Numbered from the stretch's first letter, positions 1 to 6,393 are shown. The stretch: DNA of 8,204 nt from Chloroflexota bacterium (GCA_005879655.1 VBJK01000129.1:1-8204), one strand, 5' to 3'. Notes: generated by a model not told the origin, from the sequence alone. Translations and numbers: made by a program.

Positions 1-1
1 T

Positions 2-790
2 GTCACCTCTGATCAGCAACCCTGGTGGTCGTCGTTCATTAGTGGACAAGAAGCCCGCTATCAGCTTGAGCTGCGTTCCCGACCGGCAGAACTTGCTACT
101 TATGAGCGTGGCTTGCTCTCTATGCTCTTCCCCAAGCCACAATCCCAGACTATTGCTCTGACTAAATTGGCTAAGGTGTATAAGCGCAAGGCGCAAGCAT
201 TCACCAGGCCATTGAAGCAGCATATGCTCGAACGAGGCTTCTATGATCCCCAACGTCAACGTTTTGGCAAAACTTTGGGCGCAATCAGTGTGCTATGCTT
301 GCTCTTCTCTGCCATAGGCATTATTAGCAGCTTGATTGCAGGAGGGACGTCGGGAGCATGGCCGATTATTTTTCTGGCGCTCGGCTTACTACTTATCGCT
401 ATAGTTGCTTGGTTCCTATGGCTTCTGTATTCGCGCCTGTCAGAGCGCGGTGAGCAGGAGGCACGGCGCTGGCAAGCCTTCTCTAATTATCTGACATCTA
501 TCAGCCAAGGCGGGCAACCTGTAACCTCTCCGACCCGGTTTGCCCAATACCTCGCTTATGCTACCAGCTTTGGTCTTTTAAAAGGATGGCTTAGCGCTTT
601 CCAGAGCCAACAACGGTTGCTGGTACCTCCTTGGTTCCGTCCCCTGGCCACGGCGCTTGATGAGGACGATACGACCTTCCTGGACATGCTGATCTATACC
701 AGTATGATGAACGAGAGGAGTAGTAGTAGTGGCGGTAGCAGTGGTGGTGGCGGTGGCGCAGCTGGTGGCGGCTCTAGTGGGGCAGGATAA
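2..790 (+). CDS. DUF2207-type predicted membrane protein, C-terminal part (5' end outside window)
   Basis: The reading frame is open from the left edge and stops with TAA at 788-790, so 262 C-terminal residues are visible and the start lies upstream. The visible part begins with a soluble stretch containing LATYERGLLSMLF, which resembles the conserved 'YE-x-LL-x-x-LF' segment of DUF2207 (YciQ-like) proteins. Two adjacent hydrophobic segments follow, at about visible residues 97-115 and 120-143, forming a membrane hairpin. A cytosolic region with RRWQAFSNYL and FAQYLAYATSFGL matches the family's usual 'W-x-x-F-x-x-YL ... YL-x-YA' pattern. The chain ends in a low-complexity Ser/Gly tail (about the last 25 residues), which is typical of this family. 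The molecular function of DUF2207 proteins is unknown to me. An internal ATG at 113 is not a credible start because the homologous sequence continues upstream of it. The gene converges on the kinase gene across a repeat-filled gap. Confidence 0.82.
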   Translation, partial: VTSDQQPWWSSFISGQEARYQLELRSRPAELATYERGLLSMLFPKPQSQTIALTKLAKVYKRKAQAFTRPLKQHMLERGFYDPQRQRFGKTLGAISVLCLLFSAIGIISSLIAGGTSGAWPIIFLALGLLLIAIVAWFLWLLYSRLSERGEQEARRWQAFSNYLTSISQGGQPVTSPTRFAQYLAYATSFGLLKGWLSAFQSQQRLLVPPWFRPLATALDEDDTTFLDMLIYTSMMNERSSSSGGSSGGGGGAAGGGSSGAG

Positions 791-813
791 TGGGTGCACA
801 CCAGTTTTGTACA

Positions 814-900
814 GGCAAGAGCAAAGAAACCCGTAGCAGCGCAATTTATTGCGCCAGAGGCAAGAGCAAAGAAACCCGTAGCAGCGCAATTCATTGCGCC
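814..900. repeat. 45-bp tandem direct repeat, two copies, each with a short palindrome
   Basis: Two near-identical copies lie head to tail, 814-858 and 859-900 (the second lacks the last 3 bases). Over the shared 42 bases I see one difference, T versus C in the centre of the palindrome. Each copy begins GGCAAGAGCAAAGAAACC, continues with CGTAGCA and ends in GCGCAAT-N2-ATTGCGC (839-854 and 884-899). A 45-base period is a multiple of three, so it keeps several frames open and creates spurious ORFs on both strands. I interpret it as a noncoding REP-like element in the gap between convergent genes. Confidence 0.85.
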
Positions 901-915
901 GTGCCCTGCCAAATA

Positions 916-992
916 GGCCGTAGCAGCGCAATTCATTGCGCCAGAGATATCAGCAAAGAAAACAAGCGCAATGTATTGCGCTGCTACGGGCC
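916..992. repeat. Inverted pair of the same repeat core; long stem-loop, possible MITE-like unit or bidirectional terminator
   Basis: A third copy of the core (918-941) is in the same orientation as the tandem copies. A fourth (966-989) is inverted. The two arms can pair over 24 bp with a single mismatch, leaving a 24-nt loop at 942-965. Each arm also contains its own palindrome, GCGCAAT-TC-ATTGCGC at 926-941 and GCGCAAT-GT-ATTGCGC at 966-981. The pair sits just past the stops of both convergent genes, so the hairpin could end or protect transcripts from either side. There is no T tract on either strand, so it is not a classical intrinsic terminator. An alternative is a 77-bp miniature element with terminal inverted repeats. 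Confidence 0.75.
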
Positions 993-1004
993 TTCACACC
1001 CATA

Positions 1005-4000
1005 TCAGCCTATAGGCAAAGAGAAGAAGAAAGTACTTCCCTCCCCATCTTTGCTGCTGAGCCACATCCTGCCACCATGTTTCAGAACGATTTCGCGCGC
1101 AATGTATAAGCCCAGTCCCAAGCCCCCAGCGGGTGCATGGCCATCGTTGTTACGTACACGGTAGAAACGGTCGAAGATGTGAGCTTGCTCCTCTTGTGGG
1201 ATACTATCGCCTTCATTGTGGATGGCAACGATAACCTCATGGCTATGCTCTTTGTCACATTCCACAGTAACTTGAATGGGTTTTCCTGCTTGGCCATGCT
1301 TCATGGCATTGGTAAGCAGGTTGCTGAGTACCTGTTCTATACGCTCATCATCTATTGCTACAGGAATACTTTTTTCCTGCCCGTATAGTACTATCTTATA
1401 GTTTTCAGTACGAGATTGCTCAACGACCTGTTGTATCAATGCTACAATATCGACATTTTCGCGTTTGTGAAGTTCAAACATCTCTGCTCTCATACGTGTC
1501 ACATCGAATATTTCGCTAATCAGTTTATTCATTTGAGTGACTTTCTGGGTGATACGCTGTAATGGTACCAAGCTTTGCTGGATAGGTTGTGATTGTATCT
1601 GCGAATGTTCATTATTTGTGGCTTGACGTTCTAAAGTGCGTTGCAGCAACTGAGCATTGCCTAGAATGGTGGTTAAAGGAGTACGCAATTCATGGGTAGT
1701 CATTGACAAAAAGTCGTCTTTAAGGGCATCTAGCCGTTCTAACTCTTTACGAGCCTTCACCTGATCGGTAATCTCAATAGCAGAGACCAGCACGAAACGA
1801 GCAGTATTTGTTTGCTCTCTATCCATAATGGGCGTGAGTGTATAGTCCCAGAAGGTCTCCTCTGCCGCGTCTGGTGACGGTTTGTAACGGACTTCCGAGA
1901 CACGTACCGGAGTCTGCTCTTGCAGTACCCTGTTCCACAACTGTATCGCCTCTTCTCCCGATGGTACGATATTGAGCGTGTGCCATGTGCCACCAATAAG
2001 GTGTTGTGGGGGCAATACCCGTGAAATAATTTCTAAGTAACGTGGACTACCCAGGATCAGTGTCGCTGTACGAGCATCATATAAACCAAGAATAGCCGAA
2101 GACATATTCTCAAAAATTAAGCGCAGTCTCTCTAACTCATCCTGTATTGCGCGGGCATGTTGCTCGGTTTCATCGAGTGCATAGATGATGACCCCATCAA
2201 CGCGCTCATTGGCGTCGTGTGAGGGTACGATAGTATAGGCAAAATAGCTTTCGACTCCCTTTGATGCCGTGCCTGGTAAATAGGTCAACATTCTGGGAAC
2301 AGTATGTCCTATTTCCTGCCGATACACTTCGCGTGCCAGACGGATGATATTTCCGCCAGTACCTGCTTCCCAGAACAGGTCAAGGACTTCTTCGAGTGGA
2401 CGACCTTGTACGGCATGTCCTCCTAGCAAGTGGGCGTAGCGGGGACTAAAAGCCTCCACGATCAGACTGGCTCCGCGCAGTACCAGTATGTAGAAAGGTG
2501 CCAGCTCCACTATCTCGTTCAGGCGTAGACGTTCGCTTTCTAGAATAGAGGTCAGCTCTTGTAGCTCGCTGGTACGTGCTCTCAACTCATCATTCGTGGT
2601 CTCTAACTCCTCGTTGGTGGCCTGTAACTCCTCATTGTTGGTCTCCAACTCCTCATTCGTGGCCTGCAATTCTTCGTTGGTCGTTTCAAACTCTTCAATA
2701 CTGGCTTGCAACTCTTCGTGTGTTAAGACTAACTCCTCATTACTAACCTGTAGCTCCTCGTTGGCATCCATGAGTTCTTTATTCACATCGCTCAAGCGTT
2801 TATTTGCTGTGCCTAACTCATTCACGAGATGGGTCTGTTCAGTCTGAATGGCTTCTAGCTGGCGTCGCATCTGGATCTGTTCAGTGATCTCTGTCACGCT
2901 AATAGTTGCCAGATCGGGTGAACCGGCTTCGATTTGCATCAATGTAAACGCTAGGCTGATAAATCTGCCATTGCCGCCGCTTACGTCCATTTCAACTTCT
3001 GGGAGCGTGATCGGCCTGCGCTCACGGAAAAGCTGATCGATTGCTGAGCGCGTTTGATGGTAAGGAATGCCACGCACAGCATGCAGAAAATCCAGTTCAT
3101 CAGGCGTGTCGCGCAACCCTAGCAAGCGGCGTGCTAAGGCATTTGCCGTTAAAATGCGGTACGAACGATCAATGACCACAACGCCTATGGGTAAGAAAGG
3201 CAGCAATGACTCGTTAAAACGCCGTAGTTGTCCTATTTCAAATGATGGAGCAGATGATTCTTGAACTGCCGTTTGCTCCCCTAGGTTTCTGTTTGGGCGA
3301 TTCATGACATGTCTCCCCCAACTCGGTGTACTGCTCTCAGAGTGCGCCTTATGACGCACCGACGGAAGCGCACTGCCCGTACAACGATAAACCTTCCACT
3401 GCTTATTCACCAGTTCATAAAAAGATTGCATTGGTCGTACAGTTTCTGCCTTTCCTAAAAATAGATACCCATCAGGAGACAGTGAAAAGGCAAACTGATT
3501 GAGCACGTAATCTTGCAGCTCAAGTGTAAAGTAAATAAGTACATTGCGACATAAGACTAGATCAATACGAGGAAATGGTGCACTTCTACTTAGATCTTGC
3601 TGACCAAAGATCACCATTTGTCGCAGTGTTTTGGAAATACGGTATCCATGATCCACGCGCTCAAAGAAACGATCTCGATATTCAGCAGGTATACCTTTGA
3701 GCAAGTTCTCAGAATACAGCCCACGCCGCGCAAAATCTATAGCGGCTTCGTCCAGATCAGTCGCAAATATTTTGACGCTCCACTCTGGTAGCTCGCTTCC
3801 TAAGAGATCGGTGAGCAGCATCGCCAGCGAGTAGGGTTCCTCTCCTGTGGCGCAACCCGCTGTCCAGAAGCGTAAAAGACGATCCCGTTCGCGTGCTTTG
3901 GCAATAAGTTTTGGCAGAATTTCGCTTCTCAGATAAGAAAAAGCTTCTGCATCCCGAAAAAACTGTGTCACATTGATGAGAAATGCCTTGACAAGCTCAC

Positions 4001-4784
4001 CTACCTCTTCGGGATATTGCACCAAGTAGTCCGCATAGTCACGCATAGTGCGGCAATGCGTGACAGTCATACGGCGACCGATACGGCGCAAGATGGTTGA
4101 AGTTTTATAGGGACGAAAGTCCACACTGGCTTGCCGACTTACCTGCTCAAGAATATCGCGCAAGACATCTTCTGTACGCTCTTCGGTTGGTGGGATACTT
4201 ACACCTCTTAGTAGATCATAGAGTAACGGTCCAATTTGCTCTATTGGTGCCTCAAAATCAACAATAGTCGGAGGCAGTGCCAATGGCATAGACGGGTAGC
4301 GTGCTGTCTGTGGGTCCTGTACAATGACCGTGCCTCCTGCATTTTTCACATCCACGGCTCCTACTGCTCCATCAGAGCCAGACCCCGTCAGAATTACCGC
4401 GATTAAGTGGTCTCCAAAGGCCAGTGCTGCTGTTGAAAGCAAGGTATCGACTGACGGCCTCGGTCGCTTCAGACGGTTTTCCTGTATCTCCACCTGATGA
4501 TCTTTGATCACAACATGGTGGTTGGCAGGCACGACGTAGATGGACCCTGAGCGCAGTCGGCTTATTTGAGTGACTAACTCAACAGGGAGCTTGGTGCGGT
4601 GTTGCAGGATGAGATCAAGGGTACTTTGACGATTGGGATCAAGGTGTTGGGCAATCACAATTGGTGCTGGAAAATCCAGTGCCAGGGTGCTGACCAGGAC
4701 AGAGAGAGCCTCAACTCCGCCTGCCGAGGAACCAACCACAACCAGATCGTTAGGGATAGCATCCCTTTTCTCAACTTCGCTCAT
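1005..4784 (-). CDS. CheB-CheR-PAS-coiled coil-PAS-PAS-histidine kinase fusion protein
   Basis: This 1259-residue protein has no signal peptide or membrane segment, so it is probably cytoplasmic. CheB methylesterase domain, about 12-192: nucleophile S20 in GSSAGG, H47 in AQHLDP and D138 in TGSGSDG form the expected triad, and no receiver domain precedes it. CheR methyltransferase, about 205-468: NVTQFFRD at 271-278, the SAM-binding AGCATGEEPYS at 309-319, FATDLD at 340-345 and CRNVLIYF at 412-419. PAS at about 520-640 is followed by a coiled coil (12 heptads, 661-744), PAS-like domains at about 752-878 and 884-1010, then HisKA with H1031 in HELRTPLT. The HATPase domain has N1159 in NLLTNAMKH, a G1-type box NEGDSIP and the G2 box GGLGLGLYIA at 1220-1229. 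It presumably senses an unknown cue through the PAS domains, autophosphorylates, and adds or removes methyl esters on glutamates. No partner regulator is visible. The ATG at 4782-4784 is supported by the start of the CheB fold and by a promoter about 90 bases upstream; its ribosome binding site (AAAGAGAG) is weak. Confidence 0.93.
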   Translation of the reverse strand: MSEVEKRDAIPNDLVVVGSSAGGVEALSVLVSTLALDFPAPIVIAQHLDPNRQSTLDLILQHRTKLPVELVTQISRLRSGSIYVVPANHHVVIKDHQVEIQENRLKRPRPSVDTLLSTAALAFGDHLIAVILTGSGSDGAVGAVDVKNAGGTVIVQDPQTARYPSMPLALPPTIVDFEAPIEQIGPLLYDLLRGVSIPPTEERTEDVLRDILEQVSRQASVDFRPYKTSTILRRIGRRMTVTHCRTMRDYADYLVQYPEEVGELVKAFLINVTQFFRDAEAFSYLRSEILPKLIAKARERDRLLRFWTAGCATGEEPYSLAMLLTDLLGSELPEWSVKIFATDLDEAAIDFARRGLYSENLLKGIPAEYRDRFFERVDHGYRISKTLRQMVIFGQQDLSRSAPFPRIDLVLCRNVLIYFTLELQDYVLNQFAFSLSPDGYLFLGKAETVRPMQSFYELVNKQWKVYRCTGSALPSVRHKAHSESSTPSWGRHVMNRPNRNLGEQTAVQESSAPSFEIGQLRRFNESLLPFLPIGVVVIDRSYRILTANALARRLLGLRDTPDELDFLHAVRGIPYHQTRSAIDQLFRERRPITLPEVEMDVSGGNGRFISLAFTLMQIEAGSPDLATISVTEITEQIQMRRQLEAIQTEQTHLVNELGTANKRLSDVNKELMDANEELQVSNEELVLTHEELQASIEEFETTNEELQATNEELETNNEELQATNEELETTNDELRARTSELQELTSILESERLRLNEIVELAPFYILVLRGASLIVEAFSPRYAHLLGGHAVQGRPLEEVLDLFWEAGTGGNIIRLAREVYRQEIGHTVPRMLTYLPGTASKGVESYFAYTIVPSHDANERVDGVIIYALDETEQHARAIQDELERLRLIFENMSSAILGLYDARTATLILGSPRYLEIISRVLPPQHLIGGTWHTLNIVPSGEEAIQLWNRVLQEQTPVRVSEVRYKPSPDAAEETFWDYTLTPIMDREQTNTARFVLVSAIEITDQVKARKELERLDALKDDFLSMTTHELRTPLTTILGNAQLLQRTLERQATNNEHSQIQSQPIQQSLVPLQRITQKVTQMNKLISEIFDVTRMRAEMFELHKRENVDIVALIQQVVEQSRTENYKIVLYGQEKSIPVAIDDERIEQVLSNLLTNAMKHGQAGKPIQVTVECDKEHSHEVIVAIHNEGDSIPQEEQAHIFDRFYRVRNNDGHAPAGGLGLGLYIAREIVLKHGGRMWLSSKDGEGSTFFFSLPIG
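2553..2804 (-). repeat. 12-heptad coiled-coil coding repeat (21-bp period) in the kinase fusion
   Basis: Residues 661-744 of the fusion are twelve uninterrupted heptads of the pattern N-E-E-L-x-x-x. Positions 703-730 form a higher-order 14-residue repeat, NEELQATNEELET followed by N or T, which corresponds to a 42-bp DNA repeat at 2595-2678. Leu sits at one core position and Asn at most others, as expected for a parallel signalling helix. Eight successive heptads (676-726) have a Glu-Glu pair at the same two positions. Such Glu-rich heptad linkers are characteristic of CheB-CheR-PAS proteins. The DNA repeat also produces an Asn/Ser-rich spurious frame on the opposite strand. Confidence 0.85.
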
Positions 4785-4822
4785 GAGATTTTGATACTCT
4801 CTTTGTTGGGGCTACAGAAAAT

Positions 4823-4853
4823 GTCTCTTATAATCTCTTCTATATATAGAGAC
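4823..4853 (-). promoter_or_regulatory. Possible stem-loop in the kinase gene's 5' leader
   Basis: GTCTCT at 4823-4828 and AGAGAC at 4848-4853 are inverted. The pairing extends by TATA on both sides if one base bulges, giving about 10 bp around a short loop. A perfect 12-bp palindrome, TCTATATATAGA, overlaps it at 4839-4850. It lies between the predicted transcription start (about 4865, minus strand) and the ATG, so it could be an RNA hairpin or an operator. The AT-rich composition makes chance palindromes likely. Confidence 0.3.
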
Positions 4854-4870
4854 TAGAAACAAGTTCATAT

Positions 4871-5040
4871 TACTATATACCTGTGGTCCTTTTCTGTCAA
4901 GATGTACGAGTCAAAAACAATTCTCATATACTTGCAAAGAATACTGTTTTAAAAGTCCGGCAGAAACATTTTTTGCTTGAGAAACGTGTACTCAAAAGAG
5001 GTAATCTAAGAAGCAGACCTATATTGTTGAGTATATAGTA
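4871..5040. repeat. 10-bp perfect inverted repeat flanking the divergent promoter region
   Basis: TACTATATAC at 4871-4880 and its exact reverse complement GTATATAGTA at 5031-5040 stand 150 bases apart. The minus-strand copy contains the predicted -10 hexamer (TATAGT) of the kinase gene. The plus-strand copy puts the same TATAGT about 33 bases before the solo cheB start. The flanks outside the 10-mer do not match. The shared sequence could be a pair of -10 regions or a common regulator site. Confidence 0.5.
4872..4900 (-). promoter_or_regulatory. Sigma-70-type promoter for the CheB-CheR-kinase gene
   Basis: Read on the minus strand, a perfect -35 hexamer TTGACA (4900-4895) is followed by a 17-base spacer and a -10 hexamer TATAGT (4877-4872, five of six consensus bases). 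Transcription would start near 4865, giving a leader of about 80 bases before the ATG at 4784. This is the best promoter match in the window and supports the start chosen for the gene. Confidence 0.72.
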
Positions 5041-5064
5041 CTGTTCCCCTTGTTACCATTGGAG
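5034..5064 (+). promoter_or_regulatory. Candidate -10 element and ribosome binding site for the solo cheB gene
   Basis: TATAGT at 5034-5039 could serve as a -10 element, with a start near 5046 and a short leader. The -35 position (about 5011-5016, AAGCAG) does not match consensus, so an activator would be needed or the real promoter lies elsewhere. GGAG at 5061-5064 is 7 bases before the GTG at 5072 and supports that non-ATG start. Confidence 0.4.
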
Positions 5065-5071
5065 TGTTGGC

Positions 5072-6049
5072 GTGACTGGACATGACATTATCGTTATCGG
5101 TGCTTCTGCGGGAGGAGTTAGTGCATTAGCACAACTGGCTCGCCAATTACCTGTGCATTTCCCGGCGGCAGTGTTTATTACAATACATATTCCCGCGCGT
5201 ACGCCGAGTATGTTACCAAATATCTTGAATTACGCCGGGCTACTGACCGCGCTTCACCCAGATGATAGAGCTGAAATTGCAACTGGTCATATTTATGTGG
5301 CACCCTCTGATCATCATTTGCTAGTCATGCAAGGCTGTATTCGTGTAGTGAAAGGTCCGAAAGAAAATCGTCATCGTCCGTCTATTGATGTCTTATTTCG
5401 ATCGGCTGCGTTGGCTTATGGGCCACGAGTCGTCGGTGTTGTTCTTACTGGCTCTTTAGATGATGGAGCAGCAGGGTTACTTGCGATCCACCAATGTGGT
5501 GGTATCAGTGTAGTACAAGATCCAAAGGATGCACTTTATCCAAGCATGCCTCAGAGTGCCTTAGAACTTGTTGATACAGATTATTGCTTGCCTCTTGCTA
5601 AGATCGGACCCCTGTTAACACGGCTAGCCCACGAGCAGGTTGATACTCCACTGTCACCCATAATGCCTAAAGATCTGGAAAAAGAGGTGAGAATTGCTGC
5701 GATGGAGACCGATACGTTGAGTAAAAATGAGCAAGTTGGCAACCCTTCTATGCTTTCCTGTCCTGAATGTGGGGGAGTTTTATGGGAGCTACAAGATGGC
5801 ACGTTACTGCGGTTTCGTTGTCGTGTAGGGCATGCGTTCTCAGCAGATAATGTACTTGCAGAGCAGGGTGAGATAGTAGAGCGTGCGCTCTGGGTGGCAT
5901 TAAAGACTTTGGATGAGAAAGTAGAACTTTCGCGTCGTGTAGCTGAACAGGCACGTAAGAGTGGTAGCGAATGGCTTGTGCAGGTGTTTGAGCGGCGTAT
6001 ACAAGAGGCTGTAAAAAGTGCAGAGGCTATTCGCTCCCTCTTGTGCTAG
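5072..6049 (+). CDS. cheB: Stand-alone CheB-type protein-glutamate methylesterase with C-terminal Cys/His motif
   Basis: The 325-residue product starts directly with a CheB catalytic domain (about 3-188) and lacks the N-terminal receiver of classical chemotaxis CheB. The triad is visible: S12 in IGASAGG, H39 in TIHIPA and D131 in TGSLDDG; RPSIDVLFRSAA and DALYPSMP are further family motifs. Such enzymes hydrolyse glutamyl methyl esters, and some deamidate glutamine. After a linker of about 40 residues comes CPEC at 230-233, then RCRVGH with C250 and H254, a C-x2-C-x16-C-x3-H pattern that looks like a small metal-binding ribbon. A charged helical tail follows (about 264-325). This tail recurs in receiver-less CheB proteins; zinc binding is an inference. 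The GTG start is chosen because the CheB fold begins within a few residues and GGAG lies 7 bases upstream. It is divergent from the kinase fusion, whose own CheB domain is a paralogue, so co-regulation is likely. Confidence 0.9.
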   Translation: MTGHDIIVIGASAGGVSALAQLARQLPVHFPAAVFITIHIPARTPSMLPNILNYAGLLTALHPDDRAEIATGHIYVAPSDHHLLVMQGCIRVVKGPKENRHRPSIDVLFRSAALAYGPRVVGVVLTGSLDDGAAGLLAIHQCGGISVVQDPKDALYPSMPQSALELVDTDYCLPLAKIGPLLTRLAHEQVDTPLSPIMPKDLEKEVRIAAMETDTLSKNEQVGNPSMLSCPECGGVLWELQDGTLLRFRCRVGHAFSADNVLAEQGEIVERALWVALKTLDEKVELSRRVAEQARKSGSEWLVQVFERRIQEAVKSAEAIRSLLC

Positions 6050-6079
6050 CGGCCATCCATAAAGGATGCCCTGGCCGCT
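6048..6079 (+). terminator. GC-rich hairpin overlapping the cheB stop, possible terminator
   Basis: AGCGGCCA (6048-6055) pairs with TGGCCGCT (6072-6079). TCC and GGA (6056-6058 and 6064-6066) extend the stem after a bulge. The left arm begins inside the TAG stop codon (6047-6049). No T run follows, so intrinsic termination is doubtful; transcript stabilisation or a Rho-assisted end is equally possible. Confidence 0.4.
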
Positions 6080-6117
6080 GAGTGAACCCGTTAACCACGC
6101 TAATCCGTATAACGTCT

Positions 6118-6123
6118 TATAAT
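6118..6123 (+). promoter_or_regulatory. Candidate -10 box of the small basic-protein gene
   Basis: A perfect TATAAT lies 47 bases before the ATG at 6171, downstream of the hairpin at the end of cheB. The -35 window (about 6095-6100, CCACGC) does not match consensus; TTAACC at 6091 is 21 bases away, which is too far. The position suggests that the small gene, and perhaps the phosphoketolase, have their own transcript. Confidence 0.4.
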
Positions 6124-6170
6124 GTTGGAAGTCAGATCCATCTCCCATAGAGCTAGAAGGAGTAAAAGAG

Positions 6171-6341
6171 ATGCCTGGAAAGAAACCCTTGCGAGGGGTC
6201 AATGATAAAGAACAGCGTCAGTATGAGCATATAAAGGTATCAGCAGAGAAAAGCGGTCGCTATGGAGAGCGTGCCGAGGAGGTGGCTGCCCGTACCGTCA
6301 TGAAACAGCACAAACAGAAGCAGCATAAGAAGGAACAATAA
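6171..6341 (+). CDS. Small basic protein of 56 residues (YEHIK ... AARTV type)
   Basis: An ATG at 6171 opens a 56-codon frame ending in TAA (6339-6341). It is preceded by AAGGAG at 6157-6162, 8 bases upstream, one of the clearest ribosome binding sites in the window. The protein is highly charged and soluble. Its middle reads RQYEHIKVSAEKSG, then RAEEVAARTVMK, and it ends in a Lys/Gln/His-rich tail. I recall a family of short bacterial proteins with the pattern 'QYEHIK ... G ... AEEIAARTVNK', often auto-annotated as plasmid stabilisation proteins without good functional proof; the resemblance is from memory. Nucleic acid binding would fit the basic tail but is only a guess. It lies between cheB and the phosphoketolase gene, 70 bases before the latter, and could be co-transcribed with it. 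Confidence 0.8.
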   Translation: MPGKKPLRGVNDKEQRQYEHIKVSAEKSGRYGERAEEVAARTVMKQHKQKQHKKEQ

Positions 6342-6393
6342 GCCTTTCATCCCCTTACCATAAAAAATAAAGTATCGTACGGAAAGAAGCAAG

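Noticed and set aside
578..936. Two minus-strand frames (578-931 and 694-936) with repeated NCAATGFFAL or RCYGFL segments
   Set aside because: They translate the same noncoding repeat and then the antisense of the Gly-rich tail of the DUF2207 gene.
831..989. CRISPR array
   Set aside because: There are only four copies, one is inverted, spacers are related to each other rather than unique, and no cas gene is present.
790..1164. A 124-codon plus-strand frame after the DUF2207 gene (start overlapping its stop), with repeated SKETRSSAI segments
   Set aside because: The frame is open because the 45-bp repeat is a multiple of three. Its product is a translation of the palindromic repeat and then of the antisense of the kinase gene's 3' end. 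No ribosome binding site of note is present and no protein family is recognisable.
2596..2847. A plus-strand Asn/Ser-rich repeat protein
   Set aside because: This is the antisense reading of the EE-rich heptad region in the kinase fusion; the minus-strand protein is clearly real across this stretch.
4806..4834. TTGGGG, 17 bases, TATAAT on the plus strand as a promoter for cheB
   Set aside because: The -10 is perfect, but the -35 is poor, the element lies in the kinase leader and would need a leader of about 230 bases; chance matches are expected in this AT-rich stretch.
5900..6202. A 100-codon minus-strand frame across the cheB end
   Set aside because: It is antisense to the cheB C-terminus and to the start of the small basic gene, both of which have better support; it has no recognisable domain.
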